From Sporobacter termitidis DSM 10068 (GTDB lineage Bacteria > Bacillota > Clostridia > Oscillospirales > Oscillospiraceae), in contig NZ_FQXV01000001.1 of NCBI RefSeq assembly GCF_900130065.1, positions 453,083 through 517,082 of the forward strand: a stretch of 64,000 nucleotides of DNA, written 5' to 3'. Below the pieces are notes generated by a model. That model saw only the letters and a list, made by a program, of their open reading frames with translations, was not told where the DNA came from and made no database searches. Below are positions 50,346 through 59,103 of this stretch, piece by piece. Position numbers and translations under genes: made by a program. Each line of letters begins with the position of its first letter. Positions within the stretch are counted from its first letter, which is position 1.

Positions 50346-52817
50346 TTATTTCTTCGTGCTGATTCTCATCTTGTAGAAGGAGCGCCAGACGAAGACGAGC
50401 GCGATAACGAAGAATACGGCGCCGAGGTAAGGCGCGATCGCGCGGAAGGAGTCGCTGATGGCGATCTCCATCGCCAAAAGGCCGAACAGCGTGGTAAACT
50501 TGATGATCGGGTTCAGGGCAACGGAGGACGTGTCCTTGAAAGGATCGCCGACAGTGTCGCCGACAACGGTGGCGTCGTGCAGCGGCGTGCCCTTTTCGTT
50601 GAGGTCGACTTCGACAACCTTCTTGGCATTATCCCAGCAGCCGCCGGCATTGGCCATGAACACTGCCTGGAACAGGCCGAAGATGGCGATTGAAATCAGA
50701 TACGAAACGAAGAAGCTGACAGGTTCGTTCCCGTGCACTGGGGAGGAGAAGAACGCGAACGCCAGCGCAAAGCAGAAGATGGCGATGAAGATATTGAACA
50801 TACCTTTTTGCGCGTACTGCGTGCAGATCTTGACGACTTCTTTGGATTTTTCCGTGGAAGCCGACTGGCTGGCATTCTCATCCAGCTGGATATTATCCTT
50901 GATGTATTCCACAGCCCTGTATGCGCCGGTCGACACAGCCTGTGTAGAAGCGCCGGTGAACCAGTAGACGACGGCGCCGCCGCAGATAAAGCCGAGAATG
51001 GTATAGGGGTTTAAGATATTGAGGATCGTTTCGGGCTCGACGCCGAGAACGCTCTTGATGACCAGAATCAGCGAGAAGATCATCGTCGTCGCGCCGACGA
51101 CGGCCGTGCCGATCAAAACGGGCTTGGCGGTGGCTTTAAACGTGTTCCCCGCGCCGTCGTTGGCCTCCAGGTAATGCTTGGCCTTCTCAAAGTCGGGCTT
51201 GAAGCCGAAATCCTTCTCGATGTCCTTGTCCACATTGGGGATACTTTCGATAAGGGAAAGCTCATAAATCGACTGGGCGTTGTCCGTTACGGGACCATAG
51301 CTGTCGACGGCGATCGTCACGGGGCCCATGCCCAGGAAGCCGAAGGCAACGAGGCCAAAGGCAAATATGGAAGGATAGATCATAATATCGCTCAGCCCGT
51401 TGCGGCTGACAAAGTACGCCACGAACATGAGAGCGCAAAATACCATGCCCTGCCAGAAAGCGCTGAAGTTACCCGCAACCAGGCCGGAAAGGATGTTGAG
51501 GGACGGACCGCCTTCCCTGGACGCCGTAACGGTTTCATTGACATGTATGGATTTGGGGCTCGTGAATATCTTGGTGAACTCCGGGATGAGCGCCGCGCCG
51601 ATCGTGCCGCAGCTGATGATCGCGGCAAGGAGGACCCACAGGCTGTGAAGATCTCCGCCGACCTCCGAATTGGGGCCGATGACAAGATAGCTGACGACAA
51701 AAGTGACGATAATGGAAAGTATGGACGTAATCCAAACGAGGCTTGTCAGCGGCTTTTCGAAGTCAAAATCTTCTGTTTTGCTGTACTTTGCCTTGCTGAA
51801 TCCCTTATTGATGTAGAAGGAAACGACGGAAGTGATGAGCATAAGGATACGCATGGTGAAAATCCAGACGAGCAGGTTCGCCTGAAATTCCGGCTTGACG
51901 GCAAGGGCGATGAAGGAAACAAGCGCGACGCCGGTGACGCCGTAGGTCTCAAAGCCGTCCGCCGTGGGGCCGACGCTGTCGCCCGCGTTATCGCCCGTGC
52001 AGTCCGCGATGACGCCGGGGTTGCGGGGGTCGTCTTCCTTGATTTTGAAGGCGATCTTCATCAGGTCTGAACCGATGTCGGCGATTTTCGTAAAAATACC
52101 GCCGGCAATACGCAGCGCGCTGGCGCCCAGCGATTCACCGACCGCAAAGCCGACAAAGCACGCACCGGCAAGATCACGGGGCACAAATCTGAGAATGAAG
52201 AGCATCATGATGAGCTCGACGCTGACCAGAAGCACGCCGATGCTCATGCCCGCGTCAAGCGGTATGTTCAGAAGCTTCAGAGGCTTTTTCTCCAGGGATG
52301 AAAAGGCCATGCGGCTGTTTGCGAGGGTATTCATCCGGATGCCGTACCAGGCCACGCCGTATGAACCGAGTATGCCAATGACCGTCCACACAAGAATCAG
52401 GATAACGCCTGTACCCTTGCCCTGCAGTACGCCGAAATAGAAAGCGATGCAGATGCCGATGAAGAGCAAAAGTATCGCTAAAAATTTACCCTGCTGGATC
52501 AGATAGGTCTTGCAGGTTTCAAAGATCGTGTTTGAGACCTCAAGCATGGACTTATGGGCCTTGATGCTCTTGACTTTTTCGAACTGATAGTAGCCGAACA
52601 GCAGGCCCAAAACGCAGATCACAATGCCGATGATCAGAACATTGTTGCCATTTCCCAGTATGTTGATGTGACTTGTGGATAAATCGGGGATCGTCAGGTC
52701 GGCTTCGCTGGCGCATAAGGCCAACGGCGACAGGGCCGTCAGCATTATCCCGATCACAGCCACAAGCGAAGCCTTCAAGAGCTTCCTTGACTTGATCCAT
52801 TTTGCTAGTAGAGTCAT
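50346..52817 (-). CDS. hppA: Membrane-bound ion-pumping pyrophosphatase (divergent type)
   Basis: This 823-residue polytopic enzyme couples PPi hydrolysis to Na+ or H+ export. The PPi-binding residues are seen in EDDPRNPGVIADCTGDNAGD, the second cluster in GPVTDNAQSIYELS, and the third in DNAKKVVEVDLNEKGTPLHDATVVGDTVGDPFKDTS. Canonical enzymes read DNVGDNVGD and DVGADLVGK; here CTGDNAGDSVGPTADG and DIGSDLMK stand in those places, marking the divergent subgroup. ATG 52817 is six codons inside the longest frame and sits behind AAAGGA. Ion specificity cannot be settled by eye. Confidence 0.95.
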   Translation of the reverse strand: MTLLAKWIKSRKLLKASLVAVIGIMLTALSPLALCASEADLTIPDLSTSHINILGNGNNVLIIGIVICVLGLLFGYYQFEKVKSIKAHKSMLEVSNTIFETCKTYLIQQGKFLAILLLFIGICIAFYFGVLQGKGTGVILILVWTVIGILGSYGVAWYGIRMNTLANSRMAFSSLEKKPLKLLNIPLDAGMSIGVLLVSVELIMMLFILRFVPRDLAGACFVGFAVGESLGASALRIAGGIFTKIADIGSDLMKIAFKIKEDDPRNPGVIADCTGDNAGDSVGPTADGFETYGVTGVALVSFIALAVKPEFQANLLVWIFTMRILMLITSVVSFYINKGFSKAKYSKTEDFDFEKPLTSLVWITSILSIIVTFVVSYLVIGPNSEVGGDLHSLWVLLAAIISCGTIGAALIPEFTKIFTSPKSIHVNETVTASREGGPSLNILSGLVAGNFSAFWQGMVFCALMFVAYFVSRNGLSDIMIYPSIFAFGLVAFGFLGMGPVTIAVDSYGPVTDNAQSIYELSLIESIPNVDKDIEKDFGFKPDFEKAKHYLEANDGAGNTFKATAKPVLIGTAVVGATTMIFSLILVIKSVLGVEPETILNILNPYTILGFICGGAVVYWFTGASTQAVSTGAYRAVEYIKDNIQLDENASQSASTEKSKEVVKICTQYAQKGMFNIFIAIFCFALAFAFFSSPVHGNEPVSFFVSYLISIAIFGLFQAVFMANAGGCWDNAKKVVEVDLNEKGTPLHDATVVGDTVGDPFKDTSSVALNPIIKFTTLFGLLAMEIAISDSFRAIAPYLGAVFFVIALVFVWRSFYKMRISTKK

Positions 52818-52874
52818 TATTCTACGTCCTTTCATCTAAAAGCTTTCATCTAACCCCATATTCCCAGTATGAGA

Positions 52875-52991
52875 TCAGACCCGCAAAAACAGTTTGCTGT
52901 GCCGGTTATCCCACCATAATTCGATGACGCTGACAGAAATCGCGATAACGCCGTAGATTATGCCGGTACAAACCAGTATCCATCTTTTCAT
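52875..52991 (-). CDS. Possible 38-residue single-pass membrane peptide upstream of hppA
   Basis: The frame encodes MKRWILVCTGIIYGVIAISV, then SVIELWWDN and a basic tail ending LFLRV. It has one hydrophobic helix, positive N terminus and GGGAG immediately upstream (spacing very short). It lies about 60 nt before hppA on the same strand. Small accessory peptides are plausible here, but the start signal is poor. The rest of 52836-53268 is AT-rich with a terminator and no other gene that I trust. Confidence 0.35.
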   Translation of the reverse strand: MKRWILVCTGIIYGVIAISVSVIELWWDNRHSKLFLRV

Positions 52992-53180
52992 CTCCCATGT
53001 TTAATTTTTCGGTTGTCAGTGTTATGTACAGTCTTCTGAATCTTCCTGCCGCATCTTCAAAAAATATACAATACACATAAGGCAGAGAATATCCTAGCAA
53101 AAAATGCAGGATTAAACAAGCTAAAATTGCATTTAAAATAAGATAGTTACAAAATTTAGATTTTTTATACAAACACATAT

Positions 53181-53218
53181 AAAAAAGAGGCATTCTTCTC
53201 AGAAAAAATGCCTCTTCT
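53181..53218 (-). terminator. Terminator of the comFB-like gene
   Basis: AAGAGGCATT / AATGCCTCTT stem; the minus-strand tail is TTTTTTATATG. Confidence 0.88.
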
Positions 53219-53268
53219 TATTTATTGTCGCGGTTCTCCTGCGGGGCGGAGTCCCCGCCCGGCGCCGC

Positions 53269-53559
53269 TCAATGGCGGGGACTCTGCATCACCTTCATCA
53301 CGGCCTTCGTGACCTCTACTGTGATGCCCGTACTGTCGGCCACCCGCGTCTGATCGACCTCCGAAAGAAGCGCGCCCCGCCGCGTCGTGACATACCTCGG
53401 CTGCAGCGCGTTGAGGGCCAGGGCGCAGGCGTCGGCATAGCAGATTTCACATCCACAGCCTCCAAGGTCCCTGATCGTCTTTCGGACACACTGCTTGACG
53501 AATTCCTCGTTGATATTGACCGGTTCCAGCTCCTCGTTTTTCCGCTCATTGTTCTCCAT
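53269..53559 (-). CDS. ComFB-family protein
   Basis: A 96-residue soluble protein. VNINEEFVKQCVRKTIRDLG begins the domain, followed by CGCEICYADACALALNALQPRYV with three clustered cysteines and a VEVTKAVMKVMQ C terminus. This is the late-competence ComFB family, some members of which bind c-di-nucleotides or c-di-AMP; the tandem c-di-GMP switches elsewhere in the window make this worth testing. ATG 53559 (MENNERK) follows a G-run. The rest of comF is absent. Confidence 0.85.
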   Translation of the reverse strand: MENNERKNEELEPVNINEEFVKQCVRKTIRDLGGCGCEICYADACALALNALQPRYVTTRRGALLSEVDQTRVADSTGITVEVTKAVMKVMQSPRH

Positions 53560-53768
53560 CGGCGCGCGCCCCCCTGTTGATATAACCTGATTCGACCTGA
53601 TTATATATAATAATGTGCCCCGCGTAAAGCGCCAAACGCATATTTTTTGCTTCCGGCTGCCGCTTGCCGGCATTTTCTTACCTGTTGCCGGCTTTGAACG
53701 ACCGCTTGGCAAAAACCTGTTGAACTCGGGAAACATCACGATATAATGCAGACAGAGGAGGTGATTCG

Positions 53769-54239
53769 GTGAAGATACGCATTGAAGTCGTCGGCGGCCT
53801 CAATGAGGACGAACTTGTCATCCGCTGCGGCCGGGTGGACGACACAATCCGGCGGATTCATCAATACGTTATCGAGCAGACCCAAGCCGGCGCGAAAATC
53901 ACCTTTTACAAAGACAATGAGGAGTTTTATTTTCCCTTGGAGGAGGTCCTGTTTTTTGAGACGGAAGGCGAGCATATTTATGCCCATACCGCAAGCGACG
54001 CCTACCGGATCAAGTACCGGCTCTATGAGCTGGAGGAGCTGCTGCCGAAGGATTTTGTCCGCGCGTCCAAATCGGCCGTCGTCAACGTCCGGCAAATCTA
54101 TTCGATCGCGCGGAACATTACGGCATCCAGCCTCATCCGTTTCGTCGGCAGCCATAAGCAGCTCTACGTCTCGCGCTATTATTACGCCGAGCTGCGCCGC
54201 CGCCTGGCGCCCGGCGGCAGCCGAGCATTGTCCGGCTGA
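53769..54239 (+). CDS. LytTR-domain DNA-binding regulator
   Basis: This 156-residue protein has residues 45-145 forming the LytTR beta-strand DNA-binding domain (EEFYFPLEEVLFFETEGEHIYAH, YRIKYRLYELEELLPKDFVRASKSAVVNVRQI). It lacks a receiver domain, so it is not a two-component partner in itself. GTG 53769 follows GAGGAGGTG. A LiaF-like membrane protein lies 92 nt downstream, as in the LytTR/membrane-protein pairs of Firmicutes in which the membrane partner restrains the regulator. Probably autoregulated. Confidence 0.93.
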   Translation: MKIRIEVVGGLNEDELVIRCGRVDDTIRRIHQYVIEQTQAGAKITFYKDNEEFYFPLEEVLFFETEGEHIYAHTASDAYRIKYRLYELEELLPKDFVRASKSAVVNVRQIYSIARNITASSLIRFVGSHKQLYVSRYYYAELRRRLAPGGSRALSG

Positions 54240-54330
54240 GCTGCCCGCCCATCCTTATTAAGGTATGGGGGTAAACCTATATCCCGATGACATTCCCGCG
54301 CAGGCGGGAATCTTTTGAAAGGAGTCATTT

Positions 54331-55038
54331 ATGAAACACAGACACAACAACTGGTTTTGGGGCGTCTTTTTTGTACTGGCGGCCGTCTTCGTCGTCGCCA
54401 GTCAGGTCACGTCATTTACGCAGATCGGCTTCTGGTCGATACTCGCCGCCGTGCTGCTGGCCGCCGTTTTCATTCAAAGCCTCATCCATCTCAACTACTT
54501 CGGCGTCTTTTTATCGCTGGCGCTGGGATACGTGATATTTCAAATACCGCTCCGGCTTTTCTTCATTTCCCCCTGGCTTTTGATCCTTGCCGCCGTCCTT
54601 TTGAGCATCGGCTTCTACTCCCTGTTTCACCGGCGTCCGAAATACGCCGGTTGCCGGCGCCGCGATAACGATAATTACCGCACCGTCGAGGAAATTGACG
54701 ACAACAACCCCTATGTGAAGGTCACCTTCGGCTCGTCCAGCAAATATCTGCACGGCGACAGCCTGAAAACGGGCCAGTTCTACTGCAGCTTCGGCGCGCT
54801 GGAGGTCTATTTCGACCAGGTCCACCTGGACCCGGACGGCGCTGAGATTTTCATTGACTGCAGCTTCGGCGCCGTAACGCTGTTCGTCCCGAAAACCTGG
54901 CGCGTCGTCGACCGGCTGCACTCCAACCTCGGCTCCGTTAAGGATGAATCCTCCCGTTCGGCCGCGGCCGACGGCGCGCCCGTCCTCACGCTCACCGGCA
55001 ACATCTCCCTGGGCGCCGTCGAGCTCCAGTATGTCTGA
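54331..55038 (+). CDS. LiaF-like membrane protein (partner of LytTR regulator)
   Basis: This 235-residue protein has three to four transmembrane helices in residues 8-100 (WFWGVFFVLAAVFVVASQV, FWSILAAVLLAAVFIQSLI, WLLILAAVLLSIGFYSLF) and a cytosolic beta-rich domain in 130-235 with the repeated CSFGA motif (YCSFGALEVYFDQ, CSFGAVTLFVPK). These match the LiaF C-terminal domain, which senses envelope stress. AAAGGAG precedes the ATG. Its stop overlaps the start of the MFS gene, so the two are coupled. Confidence 0.86.
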   Translation: MKHRHNNWFWGVFFVLAAVFVVASQVTSFTQIGFWSILAAVLLAAVFIQSLIHLNYFGVFLSLALGYVIFQIPLRLFFISPWLLILAAVLLSIGFYSLFHRRPKYAGCRRRDNDNYRTVEEIDDNNPYVKVTFGSSSKYLHGDSLKTGQFYCSFGALEVYFDQVHLDPDGAEIFIDCSFGAVTLFVPKTWRVVDRLHSNLGSVKDESSRSAAADGAPVLTLTGNISLGAVELQYV

Positions 55039-56302
55039 ACGGAAGGTGAAACCGTTGGGCCATAAAGAAAAGCTCTGGACGAGAAGCTTTATTATCCTGT
55101 GGCAGAGCCAGCTGGTCTCTCTCGTTGGGGACGCCGTCTACAGCATTGCGCTTGGCTTCTGGATTCTCCAGGTCACAGGGTCCACGGCGCTCATGGGTAC
55201 CCTGATGGCGACCTCCACGCTGCCGGGCATCCTGCTCTCCCCGTTTGCGGGCGTGCTGATCGACAGATCGAACAAAAAAGCTCTGATGATCGTCATGGAT
55301 GCCGTCCGCGGCGTGGCCGTCCTCCTGCTGTCGGCGGCGGCTTACGCGGGGCTTATTCAGATATGGATGGTCTTTGTTGCCGGAATTCTCTTAAGCGCGG
55401 GCGGTGCCGTCTTCACCCCGGGCGTCCAGTCGTCTGTCCCGGACCTTGTGCCGACCTCCAGGGTCGCCAACGCCAACTCCATATTTGCCACCGTTTCCAC
55501 CGGGGCAAACCTCATCGGCAACGCGGCCGGCGGCTTCCTCTTTCAGGCGCTGGGCGCCCCGCTCCTCTTTCTCGTCAACGGCCTGACCTTTCTTTTCTCA
55601 GGCGCCAGCCTGCCCTTTGTGAAGATACCGAATGTCCGGCGCGAGGAAACGCCGCATTTCTTTAAGGATATGACCGACGGCTTCCGGTTCATGTGGCGGC
55701 AGAAGGGGCTGCGCATTATTCTGATCATCGCGGCGCTCATCAATTTCTTCTCCTTTATCGCCATTACGCTGTTCATGCCCTTCGCCAACAGCAACCCCGC
55801 TCTCGGCACCGGCAGGTACGGCGTTTTGATGGCCTGTTTTATGGGTGGCTCGGTGCTCGGGTTTCTGGCGCTGTCGATGCTTTCTATCAAGCCGAAGGAC
55901 AAAATGCGCGTATTTATCACGGCAAGCGTCGTGGGCAACATTCTCCTGATTGCCGCGCTCAACCAGCCGTTTTTCGTCCTGATGGCGGTGCTGCTCGTTT
56001 TTGCCGGCGTCGGCAACGCCGTCGTCAACGTCCTTCTCGTCTCGACCGTCCAGATGTCGACGCCCCAGGAGATGCGCGGCAAGGTCATGTCCTTCATGTC
56101 CACGACGACGGGCGGCCTGACCCCCTTTGCCATGGCGCTGGGCGGCGTGCTCGGCGGCGTCCTGCCGATCCTCACCGTCATCACCGCAGCGCTCGCCGTC
56201 GCCTTTGCCGCCACGGTCCCCGCGTATTTCTCAAAGTCCTTCAAAGCTTACCTCACGGAAGACCGCGCCGGCGGGACGCGGACGCTGCCGGAAAACATAT
56301 GA
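55031..56302 (+). CDS. MFS efflux protein
   Basis: This 423-residue major-facilitator transporter has 12 predicted helices. The loop 2-3 motif is GVLIDRSNKKALMI, GGAVFTPGVQSSVPDLV is an extended motif of multidrug MFS members, and MSTPQEMRGKVMSFMSTTTGG is in the second half. ATG 55031 overlaps the previous stop by 8 bp; TTG 55055 with GGAAGGTG upstream is a reasonable alternative. Resembles tetracycline/macrolide-type exporters; a link to the LytTR/LiaF stress pair is likely from the overlap. Confidence 0.92.
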   Translation: MSERKVKPLGHKEKLWTRSFIILWQSQLVSLVGDAVYSIALGFWILQVTGSTALMGTLMATSTLPGILLSPFAGVLIDRSNKKALMIVMDAVRGVAVLLLSAAAYAGLIQIWMVFVAGILLSAGGAVFTPGVQSSVPDLVPTSRVANANSIFATVSTGANLIGNAAGGFLFQALGAPLLFLVNGLTFLFSGASLPFVKIPNVRREETPHFFKDMTDGFRFMWRQKGLRIILIIAALINFFSFIAITLFMPFANSNPALGTGRYGVLMACFMGGSVLGFLALSMLSIKPKDKMRVFITASVVGNILLIAALNQPFFVLMAVLLVFAGVGNAVVNVLLVSTVQMSTPQEMRGKVMSFMSTTTGGLTPFAMALGGVLGGVLPILTVITAALAVAFAATVPAYFSKSFKAYLTEDRAGGTRTLPENI

Positions 56303-56323
56303 CCGCTTACTAAAAGGAGCTTT

Positions 56324-57196
56324 ATGATTGATATCAATGAAAAGTATGAAGTACTTCTTGGCCGGATCAGAACATGGGCGGAACATAAGCAGGATATACG
56401 CGCCGTTCTGATCCAAGGCTCCCGTGCCAGAAGCGAAATGCCCGCGGATCAATGGTCGGATTTAGACCTGAATATTATATCAGCAACGCCGTGTGTCTAT
56501 TTGGACAGCGCCGAGTGGCTCTCCTCTATGGGCGAACCTTGGCTGACATTTCTTGAAATAGCTGCCGACGGTGACGGAATTGAACAAAGGGTATTGTTTG
56601 AGGACGGGCTGGATGTAGATTTCACAATATCCTCCGAAGCAAGTATCCGGCAAATGCTCACCGGCGGCATACCCGAGCAGGCACGATATACATTGAAAAA
56701 AGGCGTTCGTATGCTGGTTGACAAAGACGGCTTTTCAAACCTGCTGGCTGAGCTCGATATCGGAGAAATCGAAGCAAAGCCGCCATCTGAGTACGAATAT
56801 CTGGAACTCGTCAACGATTTTATTTACCATTATATCTGGGCTTTAAAAAAGCTCAGGCGCTGTGAACTGTGGGCGGCAATAGGATGCTCCGACGGCTATA
56901 TGAAGGGACAGCTGCTAAAATTAACGGAATGGCACGCTCACGCGATTCATGGCTGGAATTATGACACCTGGCATTCCGGGCGCTTTCTGGACCATTGGGC
57001 CGACCGAAGAGTTGTTGACGGTTTGAAAACATCCTTCGCGCACTATGAATCCGATGATATCCTAAGGTCCTTGACGGAAACCCACAGACTATTCAAGCTG
57101 CTGGCTATAGAAGTCGCGGAGCGGCTGGGCTTCAGCTATCCTTACGCCGACGAAGGAAAAGTATTGGCATGGGCACATGAGAATTTACTAAAGTGA
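56324..57196 (+). CDS. ANT(6)/AadK-like nucleotidyltransferase
   Basis: This 290-residue protein of the aminoglycoside 6-adenylyltransferase family has the nucleotidyltransferase motif GSRARSEMPADQWSDLDL at about 32-49, with Asp residues for metal binding (SDLDL) and a later GLDVDFTI. The C-terminal helical domain ends LGFSYPYADEGKVLAWA. Streptomycin-type adenylylation is the family reaction; chromosomal copies may act on other substrates. AAAGGAG precedes the ATG. It follows the MFS gene by 21 nt. Confidence 0.85.
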   Translation: MIDINEKYEVLLGRIRTWAEHKQDIRAVLIQGSRARSEMPADQWSDLDLNIISATPCVYLDSAEWLSSMGEPWLTFLEIAADGDGIEQRVLFEDGLDVDFTISSEASIRQMLTGGIPEQARYTLKKGVRMLVDKDGFSNLLAELDIGEIEAKPPSEYEYLELVNDFIYHYIWALKKLRRCELWAAIGCSDGYMKGQLLKLTEWHAHAIHGWNYDTWHSGRFLDHWADRRVVDGLKTSFAHYESDDILRSLTETHRLFKLLAIEVAERLGFSYPYADEGKVLAWAHENLLK

Positions 57197-57213
57197 AATA
57201 GTATCCTTATGTG

Positions 57214-57240
57214 TTGGGACGGCCCTGGCCGTCCTTTTTC
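57214..57240 (+). terminator. Terminator of the lytTR-liaF-mfs-ant operon
   Basis: GGACGG / CCGTCC stem with TTTTT tail. Confidence 0.88.
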
Positions 57241-57366
57241 CATGCCTCAACCATCCCGGGAATCCTCCACAGGCACTGCATTGACCAAATGCTCGCGGAA
57301 AGGATTGTCGCGCCCCTATAATTCATGTATAATGTCACCACAATATTATTACTGAGGTGTGGCGGT

Positions 57367-57582
57367 ATGGCGAAGCACCAGTATACGGCGGAGGAAGTCG
57401 CCGAGTGGCGGAAAGCGCACGGGAGCTTTATTTATTTCAATACGGACGACGCCAATTATATGGTACCGAAGCCGTACAGCATTGGCAGGTCGTTCAACTG
57501 GGCGCATCCGGTCTCCTGGGTGGTGGCCGCGGCCATCGTCGCCTTTCTCATCTACACGCTGTTTATCAGAAAAGCCGCGTAA
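57367..57582 (+). CDS. DUF5808-type small membrane protein
   Basis: The 71-residue protein has the N-terminal part YTAEEVAEWRKAHG then FIYFNTDDANYMVPKPYSIG, followed by the FNWAHPVSWVVAAAIVAFLIYTLF helix. The FxFNxDDxxxxVPKxxG pattern is the DUF5808 look. ATG 57367 gives the domain in full. A GGCGG-like weak site is upstream. Role unknown. 57583-57699 hold nothing that I recognise. Confidence 0.7.
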   Translation: MAKHQYTAEEVAEWRKAHGSFIYFNTDDANYMVPKPYSIGRSFNWAHPVSWVVAAAIVAFLIYTLFIRKAA

Positions 57583-57699
57583 CGCGGCGCCCGCTGTGAG
57601 AGGCGGCAATTTGAAATCCATATCTGCGGCGCTGGAAAAGAACGCCTGAGGTTATTGACTGAACAGGTTCCGTATGCTAAGATACAGTAAAATGAATAG

Positions 57700-57868
57700 C
57701 TTGTGTTAATGCACAAACGTGCTGGCAACAACAATTGCCAAGGGAACACGGATGAAATTTCCGGACTATCCCAGTAACCGTGAAGCGGACGAACGGGCAC
57801 CATGTCACTGTTTAAGCGGGAAGACGCCCAAGTAGGATGAAGCCAAGTCGGGAGACCTGTTACCACAT
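57700..57868 (+). ncRNA. Cobalamin riboswitch
   Basis: The conserved blocks appear in order: AAGGGAACACGG, GAAATTTCCGG, CCCAGTAACCGTGAAG, a GCACCATGTCACTG arm, GGGAAGACGCCCAAGTAGGATGAAGCC-like core, and GGGAGACCTG. The terminal helix is closed by TGTGTTA / TACCACA. A terminator follows before btuF. It controls B12 uptake by an off-switch. Confidence 0.95.
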
Positions 57869-57918
57869 GAACTCCTGGGTTTGGGATAAGGCTATGCATA
57901 GGTTTCTATGTATTTTGG

Positions 57919-57952
57919 GTTGCTCCTCAGACTTTGGGGAGCAGCTTTTTTG
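57919..57952 (+). terminator. Terminator controlled by the cobalamin riboswitch
   Basis: TTGCTCC / GGGGAGCA stem followed by GCTTTTTTGTG, located about 50 nt before the btuF start. Confidence 0.85.
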
Positions 57953-57999
57953 TGCTCCTTGTCACACTATTCATTTGGATTTTGAAAGGGGATATCAAA

Positions 58000-58965
58000 A
58001 TGAAAATCCGTAAAATCACCGCACTTCTTCTTGCCGTGCTCATGGCCGCCGTTATCGCCGGCTGCGCGCAAAAAGCGCCGGCACCGGTTTCCTCTCCGTC
58101 GGATACCGCCGTTTCCGTCACCGACATGACGGGCCGCGGTGTCACACTGGACAAGCCGGCTGAAAAAATCGTCGTCATTACGGCGTCCGACGCCGAGATC
58201 CTTTACGCGCTGGGTGCCGGTGCGACTGTTGTCGGCCGCGGCGAATACTGCGATTACCCCGCAGAAATCTCGAATATCACCTCCGTCAAGTCCGGCGCCG
58301 ACACGAATATCGAGCAGATCGTCGCGCTGAAGCCCGACGTGGTTCTGATGAGCCAGATGGACCAGACGAAGGAGCAGGTGGCGTCCCTTGAAAATGCCGG
58401 CCTCAAGGTCGTCATGAGCAACGCGCAGGATATTAACGGCGTCTATACCGCCATCACCATGATCGGCCAGGTCGTCGGGAAAAACGACGAGGCCAAAACA
58501 GTCATCGACAGCATGAAGAAGACCTTTGACGACATCAAAACAAAGGTGCAGTCAAATGCTGCTTTAAGCGCTAAAACCATTTACTTCGAGGTTTATCCGC
58601 TTTCCCAAGGACTCTACGCCGCGGGTACGGGTACATTTATGGATGAAATTGGGACTATGCTTGGCTTAAAAAACATTTTCAGCGACAAGTCAGACTGGCC
58701 GCCGGTCAGTGAGGAGCAGGTGATTCAGCGTAACCCCGACTTTATTGTAACAACGTCCATGTCCGTTCCTGGAGCACCGGACCCAGTCAGTGAGATCAAG
58801 AGCCGCAAAGGCTGGGAGAATATTACCGCCATTAAAAACGGCGCCGTCTTTAACGCCGACAGCAGCGCCCTCACACGGCCCGGTCCGCGCCTGGCTGGCG
58901 CAGCCCAGGATCTGTATAACTTCATCTACGGCGACACAGCCCCAACACCATCGCCGTCGAACTAA
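58000..58965 (+). CDS. btuF: Cobalamin/corrinoid ABC-transporter binding lipoprotein
   Basis: This 321-residue lipoprotein has signal ending AAVIAGCAQK (lipobox Cys near 20). Residues 35-310 form a BtuF/FhuD-type binding fold. The N-terminal lobe has DMTGRGVTLDKPAEKIVVITASDAEILYALGAGATVVGRG and DTNIEQIVALKPDVVLM; a long central helix follows (AKTVIDSMKKTFDDIK). The C-terminal lobe ends in NGAVFNADSSALTRPGPR. ATG 58000 follows GAAAGGGG. The cobalamin riboswitch upstream and the BtuCD-CbiZ genes downstream identify the ligand. Confidence 0.93.
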   Translation: MKIRKITALLLAVLMAAVIAGCAQKAPAPVSSPSDTAVSVTDMTGRGVTLDKPAEKIVVITASDAEILYALGAGATVVGRGEYCDYPAEISNITSVKSGADTNIEQIVALKPDVVLMSQMDQTKEQVASLENAGLKVVMSNAQDINGVYTAITMIGQVVGKNDEAKTVIDSMKKTFDDIKTKVQSNAALSAKTIYFEVYPLSQGLYAAGTGTFMDEIGTMLGLKNIFSDKSDWPPVSEEQVIQRNPDFIVTTSMSVPGAPDPVSEIKSRKGWENITAIKNGAVFNADSSALTRPGPRLAGAAQDLYNFIYGDTAPTPSPSN

Positions 58966-58991
58966 GGCCCGGCAAAACACTGGCAGCACAA

Positions 58992-59079
58992 AAAGATTCT
59001 TCGCCTGGCGGCTCAGAATGACAGAGCGCTGTCATACAGTATGCTGTCATTCTGAAGGACTTTGCCCCGAAGAATCTTT
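58992..59079. repeat. 88-bp inverted-repeat element between btuF and btuC
   Basis: AAAGATTCTTCG at the left end is complementary to CGAAGAATCTTT at the right, and TCAGAATGACAG (59013-59024) is complementary to CTGTCATTCTGA (59044-59055). The whole element can fold as one hairpin. It looks like a small REP/MITE-like repeat that I believe occurs widely in bacterial genomes. It lies inside a putative operon. Confidence 0.82.
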
Positions 59080-59103
59080 ATTCACATAAGTATTTAAGAG
59101 GTA

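Noticed and set aside
52906-53193. 95-residue minus-strand frame upstream of hppA
   Set aside because: AT-rich, with no start site of quality; a different frame gives a more protein-like 38-residue membrane peptide.
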